This document shows positions 33,043-45,500 of a stretch of 64,000 nt of DNA, piece by piece. The stretch is taken from positions 186,001 through 250,000 of the forward strand of contig JASANG010002574.1 of NCBI GenBank assembly GCA_030248215.1. Reading direction: 5' to 3'. Every line of letters starts with the position of its first letter. Position 1 is the stretch's first letter. The translations under genes and the position numbers were made by a program. The notes under the pieces are model-generated. The model saw only the letters and a list, made by a program, of their open reading frames with translations. It searched no databases and was not told the DNA's origin. Source of the stretch: Enoplolaimus lenunculus (taxonomy: Eukaryota > Nematoda > Enoplea > Enoplida > Thoracostomopsidae).

Positions 33043-33185
33043 CAGAACTTGCCGCTACCCGCGAATACCCGCGGGTAAAGAAAATTTTGACGCGGGTAAA
33101 CCATGGGTAAAGAATTTCAAAGCGCGCGTAAAAATTTGTGATTGTTTACCCGCCTAAAATTTTCATAAAAACAACAAACAGCGGT
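33043..33185. mobile_element. Family I fragment
   Basis: acccgcgaatacccgcggg and further cgcgggtaaa motifs directly abut the A element. Confidence 0.5.
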
Positions 33186-33899
33186 ATAAAGTACATAGCT
33201 AGTATCCCTCGCAAATATAGCAGATTGCTAAGATTATGATTCTGACCGTATTAGGCCCGTGCACGTGGAAATACTTTTCACATTCGTTTGAGCAAAAATT
33301 TTTGGAGTACTGGTTATCGTATAGCAATTGGAGACCTCTTTCGCTGTTCCTCCTATAGAGGTTATCTTTTTCTTTGGCTTAGAACAATGTGTTCCCAAGT
33401 TTTCTGACCGAAATTTTAAGACAAATTGCGACGGAACCATAAAGAAATGTGTGATTAAACGATCTTATCTACAATAATTGAGTACAGAGAAGAACGTTTT
33501 GATTAATGATCATGATCCCCTATCGGAAAACAACCTAGTTTTACCGGTGATTGGTGGAATGTGCTATATTAACCGGTGTTACCTTTTTTACTCTATGGTT
33601 TGTTTTCAAAGTTACCAACAAAGAGTTTTTTGTAACGTAAATTGAGCGACTAGCATCTATATATTGTGAAAATGCGCAATTGTATTGAACACAGAAGGAA
33701 AAATGGGCGGATAAAGGGGGTGGTTAAAGGTATTTTGCGCTTGTATATCCGCGGGTAAAAAATAAAATTTCAGTTCGTAAAGCACAGCGCGGGTAAAAAA
33801 TCTTTATATACTCACTTACACATCTGTTACCTGCAACTGATCAGTACATGAGCCATTTTGATTAAACGTGAAGTTAGCTGTACAAATTATTTGCATTTA
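33186..33899. other. Spacer with a family I fragment
   Basis: No gene seen. Family I motifs (tatccgcgggtaaaaaat) occur at about 33700-33810. Confidence 0.35.
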
Positions 33900-34183
33900 A
33901 GCCCTATTCACACGTGCAAGTTTTTGCTGCGTGAACTTGCAGCTGCAACTTGCACTTGCAAGTTTTGTCCAAAATTCCGTCCGAAAATTTTGCAGCTGCA
34001 AATTATTCACTAAAAATCATAGCTGGGAATTTAGTTCACATGTGTGAACAACCATGCAAGTTCACTGAATTTATTGCATCCGCTTTCCCATTGGCTGATG
34101 AAAAATGCAAGTTCTGCGTGCAATTTGCAGCTACAAGTTCTCTCAGCAAAAACTTGCACGTGTCAAAAAGGCTTTATTCATTT
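33900..34183. mobile_element. Family G element
   Basis: Family G ends read AGCCCTATTCACACGTGCAAG with its complement and are flanked by TTA/TAA in clean copies, suggesting a Harbinger-type MITE. The interior is built from acttgcagctgcaa and ttgcacgtg palindromic motifs. This copy is intact on the left and mutated on the right (cacgtgtcaaaaaggc). Confidence 0.75.
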
Positions 34184-34243
34184 TGTGATTTTGTATCGGC
34201 AGGAATATGCAATCACAAACTGTTAATTGACGGATAAGAAGAT

Positions 34244-34439
34244 TGGCAAATGTTACTTTAACGGGCGTACCAGTAGAGTAAGCGTATTCCTAAGCCTAAG
34301 CTTAAACCTAAGTGTTGCAAAAATGAGTTCCTAAGCCTAAGCCTAAGCCTAAGTCTAAGCAAAAAATGTAATCTTGAATCTAAACCTACTCTTTTATCAC
34401 ACCCACCAGAAACCTGGACGACTCTTAAAGTAACATGGG
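34244..34439. mobile_element. Family B element with 8-bp target duplication
   Basis: AGAAGATT before and AGAAGGTT after the element (seven of eight identical). Ends ggcaaatgttactttaacg and aaagtaacatgggcc. Confidence 0.8.
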
Positions 34440-34758
34440 CCAGAAGGTTTTTCAAGAGGTAAGGTAAATTTTCTATACATACAATTCTTCAATGTCACTG
34501 ATATATTTACCGGTCTCGGAAGACGATGATATTTGCTGGCGTCGCCAGCACCCTGCCTTCTCGTTCCTTTTGTTTATACGATCCTGCTAATGTTGCTAAC
34601 CGTGAAATGTTGCTGATTTGCCCAAACAAGGGTTGACAGCCTAGTGAAAAAATATAGTAATTGACTTGTTAAATGGTTTGGTGTTAAAGCAGGTTTTACG
34701 CTGATAATTTAACAAACCTAAATTAAATAGTATCATAAATTGAAATGAACGCAGAGTA

Positions 34759-35203
34759 CTGTATTGACCCGAATAAGAGGGTGGTAATAAGAGGAGGGGT
34801 CCTCATTTTGAGTCCGAATCAATGGGAGTCCGTATCTCTAATAAGAGTCCGTACGTAGATAGAGTCTCTAAGTCGTAATTAGAGTCCATAAATGTCAATT
34901 AACCCTAGTTGTAGCGTATAAATGACTCCAGGACTAAATAATTTGAGTTCAAAACTTTAAAGCGTACGTAAATTTTCAAAGTACATTCCTAAGTATAATC
35001 TTGTATTATCGCTCAAGCTATTGACACAAGATAAATAATTGTTTGATTCAACGGATAATTGCAGTACCGGATATATATCCATAACGAAGGGAGGCGGAGC
35101 GTGGGTTAAAAATAAATAAAAGTCCGCAACCGAATAACAAGGGGGGTAACCTCTGGAGAGTCCAAATAAATATCAGGCCCATCTCTTATTCGGGCTACTA
35201 CAG
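34759..35203. mobile_element. Family F element
   Basis: 445 bp, TA on both sides (34757-34758, 35204-35205). Ends ctgtattgacccgaataag and ggctactacag. Confidence 0.85.
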
Positions 35204-35262
35204 TACAAAATTAAAAGAAAAATTTTAAACTTTTCGAAAATAAATTTGTGTTCTCCAATAGA

Positions 35263-35556
35263 CACTGCAAAAAATGGTGAGTAATAAATTCTATGGGACT
35301 ACACAAACGGTGCCAAATTCGACTCCGCCAGAGTCAAACGTGCGACTCAGGAGTCGAACTCGAATTTGACGGCCCATGCATATAGGCTCATTCATACGCT
35401 TAGGTTTAGGCTTAGGCTTAGGAATATGATTATACTACTGTTCGGGCCCTGTTCTATACATGGGTCAATTTAACTATGGCGGAGTCGAATTTGACTCAAT
35501 TTGGGTTGTCCGTGCAGCCTATTTTTAGAGGATCAATTTAACTCCATTTTACTGTG
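35263..35556. mobile_element. Family E element interrupted by family A
   Basis: E begins cactgcaaaaaatggtgag and ends about ttttactgtg. An A element occupies 35371-35466. Confidence 0.8.
35371..35466. mobile_element. Short family A element nested in E
   Basis: 96 bp, ends ggcccatgcatatagg and ctatacatgggtc. The flanks AATTTGAC and AATTTAAC agree at seven of eight bases. It has lost the inner part of one arm, which shows that the ends plus a few hexamers can exist as a very short element. Confidence 0.8.
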
Positions 35557-35599
35557 GTCGGATTTTAAATCAACTATTCACAAGTGATAACCAGGATTC

Positions 35600-35818
35600 G
35601 TATTCTAAAATGTGTGCAGCACCTATTACCAGTTGGTGATATGTTCTGTAACTTTCAAACCAGTGAATGTTGAGGCTCCAAATTCGTCACATTTTTCGCA
35701 TTTGTCGCTCTACTCCTGTACCAATTTTAAGTTAAGTAACTAACTGCTATAATTAATGGGTTTGAAAATCAAAACTGATAATAGTTGCTATACCTACACA
35801 TTTGAGAATATGGGTCCA
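35600..35818. repeat. Family M element, good copy
   Basis: Left end cgtattctaaaatgtgtgc; right end cacatttgagaatatggg. An inverted pair therefore bounds about 215 bp. Confidence 0.7.
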
Positions 35819-36482
35819 GATTGTAGTAGGTGTTAAATTAAACTGTACTCTTCCTTCGATTTGAAATAAATAAAAGAAAATGTCTTAAAAACAGAAATTA
35901 AGAAATTGTATACTGAAAATGACAAAAATTCGCTACAATTTGATCACATTTCTCAAGTATTGACTACTAAAATAATAAAAAATGATTTTTTGTCTTCGAT
36001 TACAGTAAATATTTCAAGTCAAGTACACGGGTATAAACGTATGCAGATGTGGAGTTTGGTCGACATACTGAAAAAATTATTTTAAGACTTTAAAACGAAA
36101 TTTTAAATTTAAAAATATATATAACTTTAATTTGAGTTTCTAGAAACTTCACACTACGATTATTGATATTTACTGGGGTTGTGTTTCGTAAACAAAAAGT
36201 TCACAGTCGTAGGCAGCACAGTCGCGTTTGTTTTTCACGGATCAAATATATTAATTTAAAAACAGTTTTTTTTAGTTCAAAACACAATTGTTAATATAAT
36301 TTAGTGTTTTTGATGGCTGTTTATTGTGCAAAACTTTAAATTTGTCAATGGAAACATTTTTAATCCGAGTACTCGATTTTGGTTTTTACGATAAAAATTA
36401 AGATCCAAACACTTTTTACTCGTGTAGCAAAATAGGCTCTTGTGCACTTCTTGCACGTTTAAGGCTAAGGCTTAAGGCTATT
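35819..36482. other. Unassigned AT-rich stretch
   Basis: No gene or recognised repeat. Confidence 0.35.
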
Positions 36483-36688
36483 TGGCCCATGTATAGAACA
36501 GGGCCGGAACACTAGTATATGCATATTCCTAAGCCTAAGCCTAAGCCTAAGCCTAAGCGTATGGATGAGCCTATTCCTAAGCCTAAGCCTAAGCCCAAGC
36601 TTAAGCCAAAATATTAGTCTAAAGCTTAAACTGACTCTATTATAGCCCCTAAGGAAAACGATCCGGCCCCGTTCTATATATTGGCCGG
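36483..36688. mobile_element. Family A element, well preserved
   Basis: Both ends are of the tatagaacagg type: ggcccatgtatagaacagg and gttctatatattggcc. This is a symmetric variant. Confidence 0.85.
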
Positions 36689-37205
36689 CAATTTGTTGCA
36701 TAAATCTTAGCTGAAGCGTAAATACAGCGAAAAGCGTGAAATAGCGTCAAATTGTCACTGTAGAAAACGTGCAATAAATACTGCAGTTAATATAAAACTC
36801 GAACGCACAATTCTATTCGAGCAAAAAGCGAAAATATTTTGGCAAACAGTTTTAAGCATTTTGCTATTTTACTCTTTAAAAGCTTAAACTAACTAGATTT
36901 AAACTTAAGCTAATCCAGTAGCATTAAATAATGTTAGTCGATTCACTAGACTAATCAGGTAGATAGATTTACGCTAAAACTCATTTGAAATCTTACACAC
37001 TTTTAGTTTAAGCTAAACTTAATGAATTCTTAGATATACATAATTGCGATGCTGCACTTGTAACTAAAACCAAACATAACTTTGACTTAAACTTGTGTTA
37101 AACTTAAAATATACGATAGCTTATGTAAAGCTTAAAAATGCTAGTTTAGTTATCTGTCCAACCATGTAAAATTTACATAAAGTAATATAATCAATTTAAG
37201 TTAAG
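36689..37205. other. Unassigned stretch rich in aagctt/taagct
   Basis: Many short aaacttaagc-like motifs occur but no defined ends and no gene. Confidence 0.35.
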
Positions 37206-37412
37206 CTATAGGCACATATTCTCCAGACATGTGTATGGCAAATATCATCAGTGAGTAATAAGTTTTCAAACTCGCCAACTATTGCAGTTGTTGAACTCAA
37301 AAATTGGTGCAGCAAGCAAATCATCTACAAAAATGTGCTGAATTTTTAGCCTAAGTTACAAGATCTCTCGCCAGCTGGTGATAGGTGCTACACACATTGA
37401 AGAATACGGGCT
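37206..37412. repeat. Family M element, good copy
   Basis: Left tatgcac-type end (ggcacatattctccag), right end cacattgaagaatacggg. Confidence 0.65.
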
Positions 37413-37603
37413 AGAATTTAAGTTTAAGTTTTTAGAGGGCAGTTTGTGCGTGAATCAATTGGTTTTTGCGTACGAATGTTTTTATTAACGGAAATAAATA
37501 TTATCGTAGCATTGAAGCACGATCACAGCCGACTTGCCGCCTCTATTTTGCTGGCTATACCCCTGTGTAGCTTTATAAAATCGTTAATTAAGTAAGTTTA
37601 ATA

Positions 37604-38323
37604 AAGCCTTTTTCACACGTGCAAGTTTTGGTAGCAAAAACATGCACATGCAATTCACATGTGCAAGTTTGATCACAAAATATGTTTGAAGTTCGTGCAG
37701 CTGCAAATTATTCACTGGAATTCGTACTATTACATTTAATTCGCACGTGTGAACGCAGTTGCAAGTCGCTTGAATTTCTTACATCTGTGTTTTGATTGGT
37801 CAATCGGAAGACACGTTGTTGAGCGCTTCGGAATTAACTCAGACTTTTTGAATTTATTTAAGAAGTTTGTATTAATTCAAGTATCAAATTGATTGATTTC
37901 TCGCAGTCTATGGCGATTGTGACCGGGCAAGTTTTTCATTTTTAAGCATTAAATAGGAACTGTATCGTTATAAAAACGTTTGTTTTTTGCAGCTAAAATT
38001 TGCAGCCGCATGTCTTTTTTAAAAAATTTATTCGAAGAACTTGCAGCTGCAATTTATTTATGAAAAATTTGCGCCAAGAAATAATTCATAAGCATGAATA
38101 ACCTTGCAAGTCGAATTAGTTCACAATCATTGGTTGAACTGATAATTCATAGTTTATGCTTCATATTTATTACAATCGTCTACAAATTATTCATATAAAT
38201 TCTTGTCAAGATTCAAAATGAAAATGACGTTTGTTTGCAAATACTTGCAGCTGCAAAAACTCGAGCAAGGTGCAGCTGCGAGTTCTTCCTGCAAAAACTT
38301 GCATGTGTGAATAGGGTTTAAGG
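37604..38323. mobile_element. Family G pair or long family G element
   Basis: Starts agcctttttcacacgtgc and ends cttgcatgtgtgaataggg. It is more than twice the usual G length. Two left-arm-like and two right-arm-like blocks lie inside, so it may be two adjoining copies or a larger relative. Confidence 0.6.
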
Positions 38324-38464
38324 TTGTATATATGCTGTCCCAGGTACATTTCAATTTAAAAACGAAAAATACAACTTCATCTTTGAAATCTCATACCATA
38401 TTTGCACACATAAATATTTCGTTCATTCAATAGGAAACCAACATAAAAAATACAAAGAAGCGTA

Positions 38465-38613
38465 CACTGCAAAAAAATGGTGAGTCAAATTGACTCTCTC
38501 TGAAATAGGCTTTTCCTGACTACCTCTGGTGGAGTCGAATTTTGACTCCGTTTTTGTAGTCAAGAAAAGCCTATTTTAGAGAGAGTCAATTTGACTCACC
38601 CTTTTTTCCAGTG
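38465..38613. mobile_element. Family E element, short clean copy
   Basis: 149 bp between TA duplications (38463-38464, 38614-38615). The arms pair over at least 50 bp. Confidence 0.9.
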
Positions 38614-38755
38614 TACAGAAATATAAAATAAACATAATTAAGACAATATATGGAATGTCTTCAGCATAAAATAATATTAATTGTCGAAGCTCGGTAGGTT
38701 TGATAAACAATAAATAAAAGTGATACAGATTCACGCATATTTTTTGTTTCAAGCA

Positions 38756-38872
38756 GTCCCGTAGCCAGCTCATCTTGCCAGGGGTGGGGCTTAAAAAATT
38801 TCAGTGGGGACGTACAATGGTTTTCGATGACTTACAAACACGGTTGAAAATCTGTCCCCTATGGCTACGGGT
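38756..38872. mobile_element. Family O element, best copy
   Basis: Ends CCCGTAGCCAGCTCATC and CTATGGCTACGGG form an inverted repeat; the total is about 115 bp. Confidence 0.6.
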
Positions 38873-39000
38873 CTGGATTCAAGCGAATCTAAATAGATTA
38901 AGCACATTACTATTAATATACTTCAAAACTGTAACATAAAACATTTTACTATACTATAAAATTAACTAAATGTGAATTGACGTTTAAGTAATGAGTTACG

Positions 39001-39293
39001 CCCTGATCACACGTGCAAGTTTTTGCAGCAAAAACTTACGTGCAAGTTGCATGTAAAAGTTTGGTCACAAGCAACTTTGAAGTTTTTGCAGCTGCAAATT
39101 ATTCACTGGAATTCATGCAATTGAATTTAATTAGCCTCTGTGAACGCAGTTGCACGTCGCTTGAATTTTGGTGCACCTGCAGTTTGATTGGTCAATCGTA
39201 ATGTTCCTTTGAACATACTTGCAGCTGCAAGTATTTCGTGCAAGTTGAAGGTGCGAGTTTTTGCTGCAAAACTTACACGTGTGAATGGGGCTT
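39001..39293. mobile_element. Family G element
   Basis: TTA flanks; ends cgccctgatcacacgtgc and cacgtgtgaatggggct. Confidence 0.85.
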
Positions 39294-39599
39294 TATATAT
39301 TTTATAAACTGGTTGTTAAATTCTACTTTGCCCAAAAAAGATCAGAAAATCTTGAAAAAATGAACAAAGAACGAAGACAATTTCGCTTTAAAACAAACTA
39401 AAATTATAATCCATGATTGGACTATTTTGAGCACTGCATTAATAATTTCGTTAACGAACCACAAATTAAGAAGTAATATTAATAGTTTTAAAGTAATTGT
39501 GTAATACCGAAAATACATTAACTGCCAAACTCGTACAGGTGTTTATATGGAAAATATACCGCAAATTAGCGTTAGTTAAACTCGATCAAAAAGCCACGT

Positions 39600-42500
39600 T
39601 TAGTATTTCGCTCGCTCATTTGCGGCAAAATTAGTTATAAATTTAACCAAATTATCAGTTCTCAAAATACACCAACCAATCGGATCCGAGCAATCTTCGT
39701 CCAATAAACAATTGAGATTATCAGGAACGCACGCTTGTTCGCCAATCATATCGAGTTCTGGACACCCAATCGGAATGCCTGGCTGTGGCGTTATATAAAT
39801 GGGATCGCGGAAATAACAACGTGTCCGTGTCGATTCTTGTTCTGAAATACTTGTAATTCACGTTTAGGTATTAATAAAGTGCCTGTTCAAATTAAAAAAA
39901 AACACAGTAACCCAATGCTTAAACAGTGTCATTTGTAGGTACTGCTCTGCGATTGGAGTAGCGACATTTCAAGCAACCTGCAGGTCTTATCTTCCGATTT
40001 CAATTTATTGTTTAACATTAATTGTACAATAAAATAAACAATCATATGAACATGATAGTGTTCATAAATATGGTTCGCGCATATCAAATGTGAATTTTCA
40101 GTTTTGTTCCCATATGTTGGTACTCAAGTTATATCAGACCAGTCTCGTTCAAATTTTGTACACCGGTAGCCAAGGATACGCTGGAAATATCTGTGCCATG
40201 GGATTTGCCAAAATCATTTTTTTATCGGTTAGCTATGTAATTTTTATGGTTATAACTCTACAGGTACAGTTTATGGAATCATTGTTTTAACTTCTGTGTC
40301 AAAAGTTTTTATTATCTACTATGCTAAGATTACACAGTGTTTATTTACACAGGATATTTAAATTTTTACACATTCGCTAAATTTTTCCCACGCAAGGCTT
40401 AACCCCAATGCTTGATCTCAGCCGAACGGTTGCTTTCACTCCAGTGGGTGGTAGTTTCATCCCAACGATGGATTTTTACCCAAACGTTTGGTTTCACACC
40501 AACGACTGACTGGTTTGACTCGAACGATTTGTTTTACCACAGTAAATTTTTTACTCAAAGCTTTGTTTCACCCTAACGGATGGTTTTACTCCAACGCTTC
40601 GGTTTACACCGATTATTTGATTCACGCTAATTGTCACGAAAACAGTTTATTTCAATCAAACGATTTATTTATACTCAGTCTTAGTTCGTCCGAACTTCTG
40701 ATTGGTGGATTTAAGCAACTGCTTGATAGTGGTTGAAACTAGAAAAAATTGCTCATTACTTGAGCGTCATGGGATATGTTTCGTGTTCCTATTAAAACGA
40801 CTAATTTGTTGCTGAACTTATAAGTCGATTTTTGATCTTAGTCGATTTTTGACCTTAGTGACAAAACAAACAAGTTTGCAGGTCTAAAGTTTCTGTGAAT
40901 GCTCATTTACTAGTCGCGTTACTTGTTTGACTATGGATAGTCAGAACTAGAAGCTCAAAAATCAAGCTGACAAGAGCAAAAATTTAAAATTTCAGCCATG
41001 TCTGTGCAACCTTGTGGTTATCTAAGGAATTTCGGAAATATTCTAACAAGAATTTTGCTACAATTTTCAAATTAGAAATACTTTTGTTTTTGTTGTCCGC
41101 AATATGTTTCAGAAGAATTTATAGTTTACATGATATCGGACGATAAAGTTCCATAAAACCCTATTCACACGTGCAAGTTTTTACAGCAAAAAGTTGCGCG
41201 TGCAACTTTCACGCGCAAGGTTGATCACACAGCAGCATTTGAAGTTTTTGCTGCTGCAAGTTATTCACTCGAATTTATGCTATTGAATTTAATTCGCACC
41301 TGTGAATGAAATTGCAAGTCACTTGAATTTCTTGAACCCGCATTTTGGTTGGTCAATCGGAATGGTCCTTTAAAAATACTTACAGCTGCAAGTATTTCAT
41401 GCAAGTTACAGCTGCGAGTTCTGATTGCAAAAACTTGCACGTGTGAATGGGGCATAACGCTTTTCCATATTACGTCAAGCGACAGTGCTGGTTTAGTTAT
41501 CATTTTTGATAGGAATACAAGGCAGTGCTGAGCAATTTTTTCTAGTTTTATTTTCAGCTTCAGCACTGGTGTATATATTGATGTGAAAATAGCGTTTTGG
41601 TATGTATCCGATTCATTTCAGAGTTTATCCGACCGTTTTGAAAGATGCCATTTAAAAGGCAAAAAGCGTTCAAAATAGCGTTTTATTTTCTGACACTGAC
41701 TTACCTTCGTTACAAAACCGGCCAGTCCAGTAAGGATCACATCTGCAATAAGGCCCGGCGCTATCGGACTCACAGCGGCCATGTGAACCACATGATTCGT
41801 TGAATGTTGAGTATCCGCGAAACGGCTGTAGACAGGGATCGTTATCTAAAAATGAATAAAAAACACATAATTTAAAAAACCCAAATTTTTAATTTAAATA
41901 AACACGAATTTTAGCATTTGCTGTCTGATATTCCAATATTCTTCTTAAAAAAATACTCAATTTGGTTACATTCCTTAGCAAACAACTTTCTTTATGGGCC
42001 ATCCACCTTATAATGCGCGCTAATGTAAAAATTTGTCCAACCGCCCGGTAGGGATCTGTGTACAAATCGAAGTTGTAACTAGCGTGTAGGTACAATTTTA
42101 TGCGGTACTTAGTCAATATTAGTTGTCCCAACACTGTCCGAAGAAAGTCGGGACGAAAGGTAAAAAATTAAGCAAAATAAATAAGTGTATATATGTGTTT
42201 GTGTTGTTGTTATGTATGCTTGCGATGCTATATGAACACAGTGCAATATGTCTTTACGTCCTCGTTCGGGACTACCGAACGTTATAGTGGTCTCGCAATA
42301 CAGCGTGTTAAAACGACGTCGGGCCTTACTAGATCCAGGCATTTTATTGTAGTAGCGCGTGCAGTATAAACTTGATGTTCCGTTAATTAACTCGTGTTCA
42401 CATGAATATTTTATATCAGACATACGTTCAAACTTAGAGTCGAAGAGTGGGTTGCAGAGTGGTAGGGGTTTACCATTTTTACTCAAAACAGCATATTCGT

Positions 42501-45500
42501 AGTATACGTTAAAAGCTACGCATTGTGGTTAAAAATTCAAGTGCTTAGTTTGCGCTATTACACTTCAAACATGGTGAGTCAAATTGACTCTCTCTGAAAT
42601 AGCCTTTTCCAGACTACAGAAACTCAGCCAAATTCGATTCCGCCAGAGTCAAATTCGACTCACTGAGTCGCTAAATGAATCGAATTTGACTCTGGCGGAG
42701 TCGAATTTAACTCAGTTTGTGCAGTCCCGAAGAAGCCTATTTTGGAGAGAGCCAATTTGACTCACCAATTTTTTCAGTGTAGTTGATCATAGTCTACTTT
42801 ATGGGAAAAGCGGTTAACAGCAACCCTGAAACCGTAAATTTAATTTTTCACATTTATTTCAACATTGGCCCATGTAAAGATCAAGGGTGGAACGTTTTTC
42901 TATGGAACCAGAAAAGAGTAAGCTTAAGCTTTAGACTAATATATTTTGCTTGGCTTAGGCTTAGGGTTAGGCTTAGGCTAAGGAATATGCTCGTTCTTAA
43001 CGCTTAGGCTATGGCTTAGACTTAGACTTAGACCTACGAATATGCTTATGATACTGTTTAGCCCCTGTTCTTTACATTGGCGTCAACTTTTATGCAGTCT
43101 AAATCTAGCGGTTACTAGTTTAACTTGTATGGATTCTCTGTTATATTGTTAGGGATTAATGGATAACTTTGTATTGTGGAATGAAATATGGCTTTGTTAA
43201 CCTGAGCAAACTTGAGTTTGAATTTGTTTGATCAGATCGTTGTTGAGCACCGTAAACGTTTCAGCCATAAAAATTCGTGAGTCGTCGCCAGCAACAGCGG
43301 ATATTTGTTCCAGGTCCAAATTGTCTCCAATTCCAATTGCAACGGTTTCTGATCCTAAATTGCGAATGCGCGCAGCTTCATCTTTAGGATCATCCTGAAA
43401 TCATACTTTAAAGTACATTGGTCAATGTATAGAACAGGGCCGTAACAGTAGTATAAACTTATTTCTAAGCCTAAGCCTAAGCGTTGCAAAAATGTGTTCC
43501 TAAGCCTAAACCTAAGTCTAAGTCTAAGCGTATGGATGAGCCTATTCCTAAGCTTAAGCCTAAGCCTAAGCCTAAGCAAAAAATGTATTCTAGAATCTAA
43601 AACTACTTTTTTATGGACCCACCAGAAACCTGGACGCCCGCTAAAGTAACATGGGCCGGTCAGTGTATAGAACTTGGCAGTAACAGTAGTATTAGCGTAT
43701 TACTAAGCCAAAGTCTCAGCTTAAGCCTATGCCTGAACCTAAGCGCAAGAATGATGTTATACCTAAGTCTAAGCGTGAGCAAAAAATAGTCGAAAGCTTA
43801 AGCTTACTCTATTGCAGTACCGCACAAAAACGTTCCGCCCATGATCTTTACATGGGCTCAATAATTTAGCCGTGTATTGGTTGCCAGATACGGTACACAT
43901 GAATAGTTCTAAGTTTAATTATATTGAAACTTAAAGTTAACACTTAACTTAACCCAAAATCGACGCTTAAGTCTAGCAGTCTCTAAATCACACCAGTTTC
44001 CCTGGTTTTAAATAGAAACAACCCTTATTATCAACAATGTCTACGAATTAATTTCACAGATTTTACAATGAATGACTGAACGCAACCACAACAATTACTA
44101 CAAAAACTGAAATTCTAGCTTGATTTCATTAAAAATCAGGTATCATCAGGAACCAAGGTGTAAGCACTGGCTTCAGCTATAATGAATTTCTCACGTCATT
44201 CTGCAACATTGAGACAAAGACAAGAAATTTTAATCATTTTTTTCAACTGAATAAATATTGTTTTAAGATATACACCTGTATTTTTTTTACATATGTACAG
44301 CAGCTATCATCATTTAGTAATAGGTCTTCAAACTCAATAACTATTGCCGTTGTTGAACTCAAAATTAGTGCAGGAGTAGAACAAATCAGATGCGAAAAAT
44401 GTGCGAAATGTACAGCCTCAACATTTACTGGTACAAAAGGTACAACTGCATACATTTGACAGTACCGGTCATTGATTCAAACAAAAACTAGAGTTAAGCA
44501 CAAAGTAGATATATTCAATTTAAATTAAAGCCCTATTCACAAGCGCAAGTTTATAAAGCAAAAAATTGCGCGTGCAACTTGCATGTACAAGTTTGGTCAC
44601 AAATCAGCTTTGAAATTCTTGCACCTGCAAAATAATTCACTGGAATTCATGCCATTGAATTTAATTAGTATCTTTGAACGCAGTTGCACGTCGCTTCGAA
44701 TTTCTTACATCTGCAGTTTGATTGGTCAATCGGAATGTTCCTTTACAAACACTTGCATCTGCAAGTATTTCGTGCAAATTGCAGCTGCGAGTTTTTGTTG
44801 CAGAAACTTGCACGTGTGAATGGAGCTTAATGCTTACATTGGATACTCCGTCTGTAATCACAATCACAAACGACAACACATTATCCCGGTGTCCTTTTGA
44901 TGGTTTCATTACTACATCTTGAGCATATCGCAAAGCGCGCCCGATGTTGGTTCGGCCATACCGGTATGAAATATTTGAAATGGCTCCTGAAACAACGTGG
45001 CACATTCATGATTTCATTTTACAGCCCTTGTTACATTTTGAGGCGTCTACCGTTCCGTTGAGATTACAATAGAAAACACTTACATTTTGCTTTGAAATCT
45101 TGAGCCATGTAAAGATCTGGGGCAGAACGTTTTTCTGTAGGCTCACTCTGAGTTGAGTTGATTATCCACTCTCAGTTGGTTTGATTCCGGGAGAGTTGAT
45201 CAGTTAAATTGAGTTGAATCAACTCGCACTTCTAAAGTTCTGATAGTCCTAACTCAGACTGAGTAAATACAACTCATTCTGAGTTAAAATTAACTCACTG
45301 CAATTTACAGTGTTGTCCGTCAAACGCCAAACTAAAATGCGAAACTTTACTTTTAAGTTGTTCTTTTGTCAAATGTGCATCATACGCAAATTCTAAGTAG
45401 ACTTCGTGTGAAAATTGAACGACTGCAACGCGAGTTTCGTTCGGTCCAATTGCGAATTGATCAACGAAATCTTGTAAAAATTGCAACGTTCGTTCAAAGT

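Noticed and set aside
40090-40736. Small plus-strand frames of 66-82 codons
   Set aside because: They lie in an intron over a degenerate minisatellite and lack any domain or splice support.
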